The notes beneath the pieces were generated by a model that saw only the letters and a program-made list of their open reading frames with translations, was not told where the DNA came from and made no database searches. A stretch of DNA of 9,550 nt from an uncultured Actinoplanes sp. (GTDB lineage: Bacteria > Actinomycetota > Actinomycetes > Mycobacteriales > Micromonosporaceae), in the NCBI RefSeq assembly GCF_934643405.1, contig NZ_CAKUCL010000270.1, positions 1 through 9,550 on the forward strand, given 5' to 3'. The translations under genes were made by a program, and so were the position numbers. Positions 6,240 to 9,550 of the stretch are shown here, one piece after another. The stretch's first letter is position 1. Every line of letters starts with the position of its first letter.

Positions 6240-8026
6240 ATGGACAGCTCTGGCGGCGTCGGTTTCATGTCGCTCAGATAACCGCTCCGCAATGGGCTCG
6301 CAACGCTCCGCATCGCTGCCTGTACCGTTCCAATGCATGTGGCAAATGGGAGCTGTACGCATGGGACCGGGAGGCCGGCACTCATCGGCAGGTGACCCGG
6401 CGGTCGCATGGAACCGGGCTCGGCGCCATCGATTCGGGTGGCGCCTGGATATGGTGGTTCGCGGACACGGACGGTGACGAGTTCGGCGTATGGCGACGTC
6501 AGCCGTTCGATGGCGGCGATGACGAGATCGCGGTGCCGGGGAGCGAGCCCGGATACCCCGCCGGTATGGCATTCCTGAACGACGGCTCGGCTGTCCTCGG
6601 ATACACGAATAAGCAGGGCACCACCATTCAGGTGTGTCGAGCCGGTCAAGCCGCCGAGCCGATCTACGCACATGTCGCTGACGCGTACGTGGCCAGCACT
6701 TCGAGCGACGGTCATCTGGTGGCCCTCGGCCATAGCGAGCACGGCGACAGCCGGCATCGGGCCATCCGGGTGGTCACGGTCGATGGAAGTGTCGTGGGTG
6801 ACCTGTGGGACGGACCGGGCCGCGGGTTGGGCGGTGCCTGGGATGGACCAGGCAAGGGGCTGCGCGGCGTGTCGTTCTCGCCTGCCCCGGGTGATACGAG
6901 GGTGCTCGTCGAGCATGAACGACAAGGCCGGCCGGCGCCGTTGATCTGGGATCCGCTGACCGGCGAAGAGCGAGAGATCGACATCCGGCTCCCGGGGGAG
7001 TTGGGTGCCGCCTGGTACGTCGACGCTCGCGCACTGCTCATCTTTCATGCGCACCAGGCCCGCGATGAGCTGTATCGGTACGACTTGAGCAGCGGCGCCC
7101 TGGACCGGCTGCCTACGCCGCCCGGCGTGGTGCGTGGCGCAGTCACCCGGCCCGACTGCAGTGTCGAGTACGTATCCTCCAGCGCGGCCGAACCACCCAG
7201 CGTGCGCTCCACGGCAGGTGGCGTGATACTGACCGCTCCAGGGTCCGAATCTCCGCCGTCGGTGCGGGTGCAGGACCTGTGGGTGAACTCCCCGAACGGG
7301 CCCATCCACGCGTTGGTATCGCGGCCGCGGACAGGTGAGGCGCCGTACCCCTGTGTTTTCGAGGTGCATGGCGGACCCATCGGATACGACGACGACGCAT
7401 ACGACCCGCGGATCGCCGCTTGGGTCGATCACGGCTTCGCCGTGGTCCAGGTGAACTATCGAGGGTCTACCGGTTATGGCTCAGCCTGGCGAGATGCGAT
7501 CGAGGGAAGACCCGGTCTGACGGAGCTGGAGGACATCTCGGCGGTACGGGCGCACGTGATCGACAACGGCTTCGCCGACTCGGGCCGGCTCGTTCTCAGT
7601 GGCCGTTCGTGGGGCGGCTATCTCGTTCTGCTGGGCCTCGGCACACGCCCTGGCGACTGGTGCGCCGGCATTGCGGCAGAGCCGGTGGCTGACTATCTGA
7701 CCGCGTACGAGGACGAGACCGAAGCGCTGCGTGCCTACGACCGGTCGCTCATGGGTGGCTCGCCGGAAGAGGTACCCGAGCGCTACCGGGCGTCGTCTCC
7801 GCTGACCTACGTCGACAGTGTCGCCGCACCCGTCCTGATCATCGCGGGGGAGAACGATCCCCGGTGTCCCATCCGGCAGATCGTGAACTACGTGGCGAGG
7901 CTTCGCGACCTGGGCCTCCCGCACGATGTCTATCGATACGACGCCGGTCACAGCTCCCTGGTGGTGGAGGAGCGCATAAGGCACATGGAAGTGACGGTTG
8001 ATTTTGCCGTCAAGCACGTGCACTGA
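6236..8026 (+). CDS. S9-family (prolyl oligopeptidase type) serine peptidase, candidate leader-removing enzyme
   Basis: A 596-aa two-domain protein. Residues about 1-340 are rich in short strands with Trp/Gly/Asp motifs, as expected for the beta-propeller gate of S9 peptidases. Residues about 345-596 form the alpha/beta-hydrolase domain: HGGP (His378), QVNYRGSTGYG, nucleophile elbow GRSWGGY with Ser458, acid Asp541 in ENDPRCP, and His572 in AGHSSL. The catalytic triad is complete. No signal peptide is visible, so it acts in the cytoplasm. S9 enzymes admit only short peptides, which suits a five-residue substrate. Removal of Met-Arg, by dipeptidyl-peptidase or after-Arg cleavage, would release Y-A-Y; that specificity is inferred. 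The ATG at 6236 overlaps the transporter stop (ATGA). Residues 191-212 contain an 11-residue tandem duplication. The overall form is closest to S9C/acylaminoacyl-peptidase-like proteins. Confidence 0.92.
   Translation: MNGQLWRRRFHVAQITAPQWARNAPHRCLYRSNACGKWELYAWDREAGTHRQVTRRSHGTGLGAIDSGGAWIWWFADTDGDEFGVWRRQPFDGGDDEIAVPGSEPGYPAGMAFLNDGSAVLGYTNKQGTTIQVCRAGQAAEPIYAHVADAYVASTSSDGHLVALGHSEHGDSRHRAIRVVTVDGSVVGDLWDGPGRGLGGAWDGPGKGLRGVSFSPAPGDTRVLVEHERQGRPAPLIWDPLTGEEREIDIRLPGELGAAWYVDARALLIFHAHQARDELYRYDLSSGALDRLPTPPGVVRGAVTRPDCSVEYVSSSAAEPPSVRSTAGGVILTAPGSESPPSVRVQDLWVNSPNGPIHALVSRPRTGEAPYPCVFEVHGGPIGYDDDAYDPRIAAWVDHGFAVVQVNYRGSTGYGSAWRDAIEGRPGLTELEDISAVRAHVIDNGFADSGRLVLSGRSWGGYLVLLGLGTRPGDWCAGIAAEPVADYLTAYEDETEALRAYDRSLMGGSPEEVPERYRASSPLTYVDSVAAPVLIIAGENDPRCPIRQIVNYVARLRDLGLPHDVYRYDAGHSSLVVEERIRHMEVTVDFAVKHVH
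6806..6871 (+). repeat. 33-bp tandem duplication inside the S9 peptidase propeller
   Basis: Two adjacent in-frame 33-bp units (6806-6838 and 6839-6871) encode WDGPGRGLGGA and WDGPGKGLRGV. They match at most codon first and second positions and differ mainly at third positions and three or four residues, so this is an older duplication held in frame. It adds a Gly-rich loop between propeller strands. Confidence 0.75.
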
Positions 8027-8045
8027 CAATCGATTGGAGTACCGC

Positions 8046-9044
8046 ATGTCTCAGCAGACAGTCACTCCCGCTCGCCGTTTACCCTCGGTGGCCGCTCTGA
8101 ACCTGCACTTCGACGCTGATCGGCTCGCTGCAGAAGTGCGAATGCTGCAGGAACGCGAACAGTGGCGGCGCAATCGCATCGTCAGCCAGACCGGCATCGG
8201 CGACGAGATCATGGATGACTGGAAAATGATCATCCTGCGTGGCCCGAACGGCGACCCGGCACGCACCGACCCGGGTGGCGCCGGACTGGCCAGTCACGCG
8301 GACACCCCGCTCCTGGACCTGGTTCCGTACCACGCCGAGGTGCTGCGATCCATTCCGGCACCGATGTTCAGCGCACGGCTCATGGGACTCGGCCCCGGAG
8401 CCCAGCTGCACCTGCACCGGGACGGCAAATGGACCTACCGTTTCGGCATCGTCCGCCTGCACGTTCCCATCGTGACCAATCCGGGCTGCGTGCTCTACGT
8501 CGAGGGCGAGGAGTTCCACTGGGATGCGGGACGGCTGTGGTATGCGGACTTCGACCGGGAGCACTACGCCCGCAACTCGGGCAGCGAGCGGCGTATCCAC
8601 CTTGTCGTTGATTGTCTGCCCACCCGCGAACTGATGGAGCTTTTCCCCGAGGACTTTCAAGCCCGTCTGCCCTGGAGCGAGGTTCTGCTCGCCCGCGACG
8701 AGGTGCCGATGCGCGACTTCGAGCGCGCTGCGTTCCAATGCACCTTTCCCATGCCGGCGACGTTCCCGGAATGGTCGGACGAGCCGGAGAACGACCCGCA
8801 TGCTGACGTCGAGGCGCGGGTCGAGGTTCGCGGTGAGAAGCTCGTCCTGAGTGTTGGTGACGAACCGCTTTTCGGTCTGATTCACATCGGTCAGGGCGAG
8901 TTCCAGTTGGAAGGGTGGACCACCGAGCGAACCCTTCGCATCGACCGGACGAGCGTTGTGCCGTACGTGCGGTTCCGCATCCGGGAAGGCAACTCACTGA
9001 CCGAAACGGTTCGGTCGGTTACGTTCGCGCAGGCGAACGACTAG
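8046..9044 (+). CDS. Aspartyl/asparaginyl beta-hydroxylase-like Fe(II)/2-oxoglutarate dioxygenase
   Basis: A 332-aa protein. The family core spans about residues 55-200: HLHRDG carries His124-x-Asp126, then LHVPIVTNPGC, a WDAGRLWYADF strand, REHYARN with His173, and RRIHLVVD with Arg182/183. This is an HxD...H iron triad plus an arginine for 2-oxoglutarate, as in aspartyl/asparaginyl hydroxylases and related amino-acid hydroxylases. Residues about 230-332 form a strand-rich C-terminal extension that I do not recognise; it might bind substrate. The ATG at 8046 follows TGGAG by six bases, 19 bases after the peptidase stop, so it is the last gene of the operon. Codon 12 is TTA (8079-8081), the only TTA I noticed in the cluster; in Streptomyces such codons depend on the bldA tRNA. 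Hydroxylation of a Tyr, Arg or Ala carbon of the peptide is inferred from context only. Confidence 0.88.
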   Translation: MSQQTVTPARRLPSVAALNLHFDADRLAAEVRMLQEREQWRRNRIVSQTGIGDEIMDDWKMIILRGPNGDPARTDPGGAGLASHADTPLLDLVPYHAEVLRSIPAPMFSARLMGLGPGAQLHLHRDGKWTYRFGIVRLHVPIVTNPGCVLYVEGEEFHWDAGRLWYADFDREHYARNSGSERRIHLVVDCLPTRELMELFPEDFQARLPWSEVLLARDEVPMRDFERAAFQCTFPMPATFPEWSDEPENDPHADVEARVEVRGEKLVLSVGDEPLFGLIHIGQGEFQLEGWTTERTLRIDRTSVVPYVRFRIREGNSLTETVRSVTFAQAND

Positions 9045-9119
9045 CCGGGAAGAAGCGGGCTGCTCCACGCCGGCCTCTCCCGAGGGGTGATTTCCGGGAA
9101 CAGGCGGTCGGTCGTCAAC

Positions 9120-9171
9120 GCTTCGAGAGTGTTCTCTGGCCCGGATTCTGTCGAGAGAACACTCTCGAAGC
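9120..9171. terminator. 18-bp perfect inverted repeat, probable operon terminator
   Basis: Bases 9120-9137 (GCTTCGAGAGTGTTCTCT) are perfectly repeated in inverted form at 9154-9171, with a 16-base spacer. The hairpin lies 75 bases after the last stop codon of the cluster and has no T tract, which is common for actinomycete terminators. Being symmetric, it could also stop transcription arriving from the right. A perfect repeat of this length in otherwise decayed DNA implies selection or recent origin. Confidence 0.8.
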
Positions 9172-9550
9172 TCTGTCTGACGCAGCCGCCACCGGGCCTG
9201 TCTCAGTCCTGCACGTGACCGCGTCCGAGGCAGCCGACTACCACACGATCGCGGATCCGTTCCGGGACGGGCTGCGCGGGCCGCACCGAGAACCTCGAAC
9301 ACTCTGCCCGTCGGGATGCCGATCGGCGTCGACCCGGTCAACGGTTCGGCCGGAAACCCGCAATGAGCCTCCGCCGCTCCGGGCCCAGCCTCCAGATCGC
9401 CGTCACGGTCGTGGTCCGCGCACCTGTCAGAGGCGACCGTCCGAAGCGATGGCGATCGCGATCCGGCGACCACCAACGAAGTTCGCGTCGGAGGCTGAGC
9501 GAACAAGGGCCGATACGCCGAGGCCGCGGCTTGTAGGGAGCGCGCCCTAG
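9172..9550. other. Region without a supported gene
   Basis: No reading frame here has a ribosome binding site, recognisable domain or actinomycete third-position bias over a useful length. On the minus strand near 9390-9440 a short stretch reads TVTAIWRLGPERRRLIAGF, faintly like the start of an ECF sigma factor, but it soon meets a stop and the similarity does not continue. Treat the region as non-coding or decayed sequence; the neighbouring gene lies beyond the window. Confidence 0.5.

Noticed and set aside
9390..9440. Possible ECF sigma factor remnant on the minus strand
   Set aside because: Only about 19 residues look similar (TVTAIWRL...LIAGF). No frame continues the match, so it is too short to call.
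9045..9550. Second copy of the tRNA-Val 3' end as a far attachment site
   Set aside because: I looked for the T-arm/acceptor sequence (TTCGATCCCAGTATCGCC) in the rest of the window and did not find it. If it exists, it lies outside.
1..9550. CRISPR arrays, transposases, further tRNAs
   Set aside because: No regularly spaced repeats, transposase motifs or second cloverleaf were visible.

Overview
The window is high-GC DNA with strong G/C preference at third codon positions, Shine-Dalgarno-led genes, GTG starts and overlapping stop/start codons. This points to a filamentous actinomycete; the sequence alone does not give the genus. It opens with a tRNA-Val(GAC) gene and its terminator (1-111), followed by a decayed zone (about 118-915) on the minus strand. 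That zone holds the frameshifted C-terminus of an actinobacterial tyrosine recombinase, ending right at the tRNA, and a fragment of an AraC-type regulator. A short XRE/NB-ARC regulator follows on the minus strand (1054-2115).

The main content is a compact plus-strand gene cluster, 2517-9044. I read it as a minimal RiPP (ribosomally made, post-translationally modified peptide) cluster of the biarylitide type. Its first gene is only 18 bp long (2517-2534). It has an excellent ribosome binding site and encodes the pentapeptide Met-Arg-Tyr-Ala-Tyr. A 13-bp stem-loop follows, then five tightly packed genes: two tandem paralogous cytochrome P450s (2699-3865, 3862-5025), an MFS exporter (5022-6239), a prolyl-oligopeptidase-family S9 peptidase (6236-8026) and an aspartyl/asparaginyl beta-hydroxylase-like 2-oxoglutarate dioxygenase (8046-9044). 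An 18-bp perfect inverted repeat (9120-9171) probably terminates transcription. The last ~380 bases hold no gene I can support.

Proposed logic (inference): a P450 cross-links the two tyrosines of MRYAY, the S9 peptidase removes Met-Arg, the dioxygenase adds a hydroxyl, and the MFS protein exports the tripeptide. Described biarylitide precursors that I recall end in histidine (MRYYH, MRYLH), so a Tyr-x-Tyr core with two P450s would be a variant. Both P450s have altered oxygen-activation motifs in helix I, the second one severely. The regulator is read divergently and may control the cluster. The integrase relic beside the tRNA suggests that an integrative element once used this tRNA as its attachment site.
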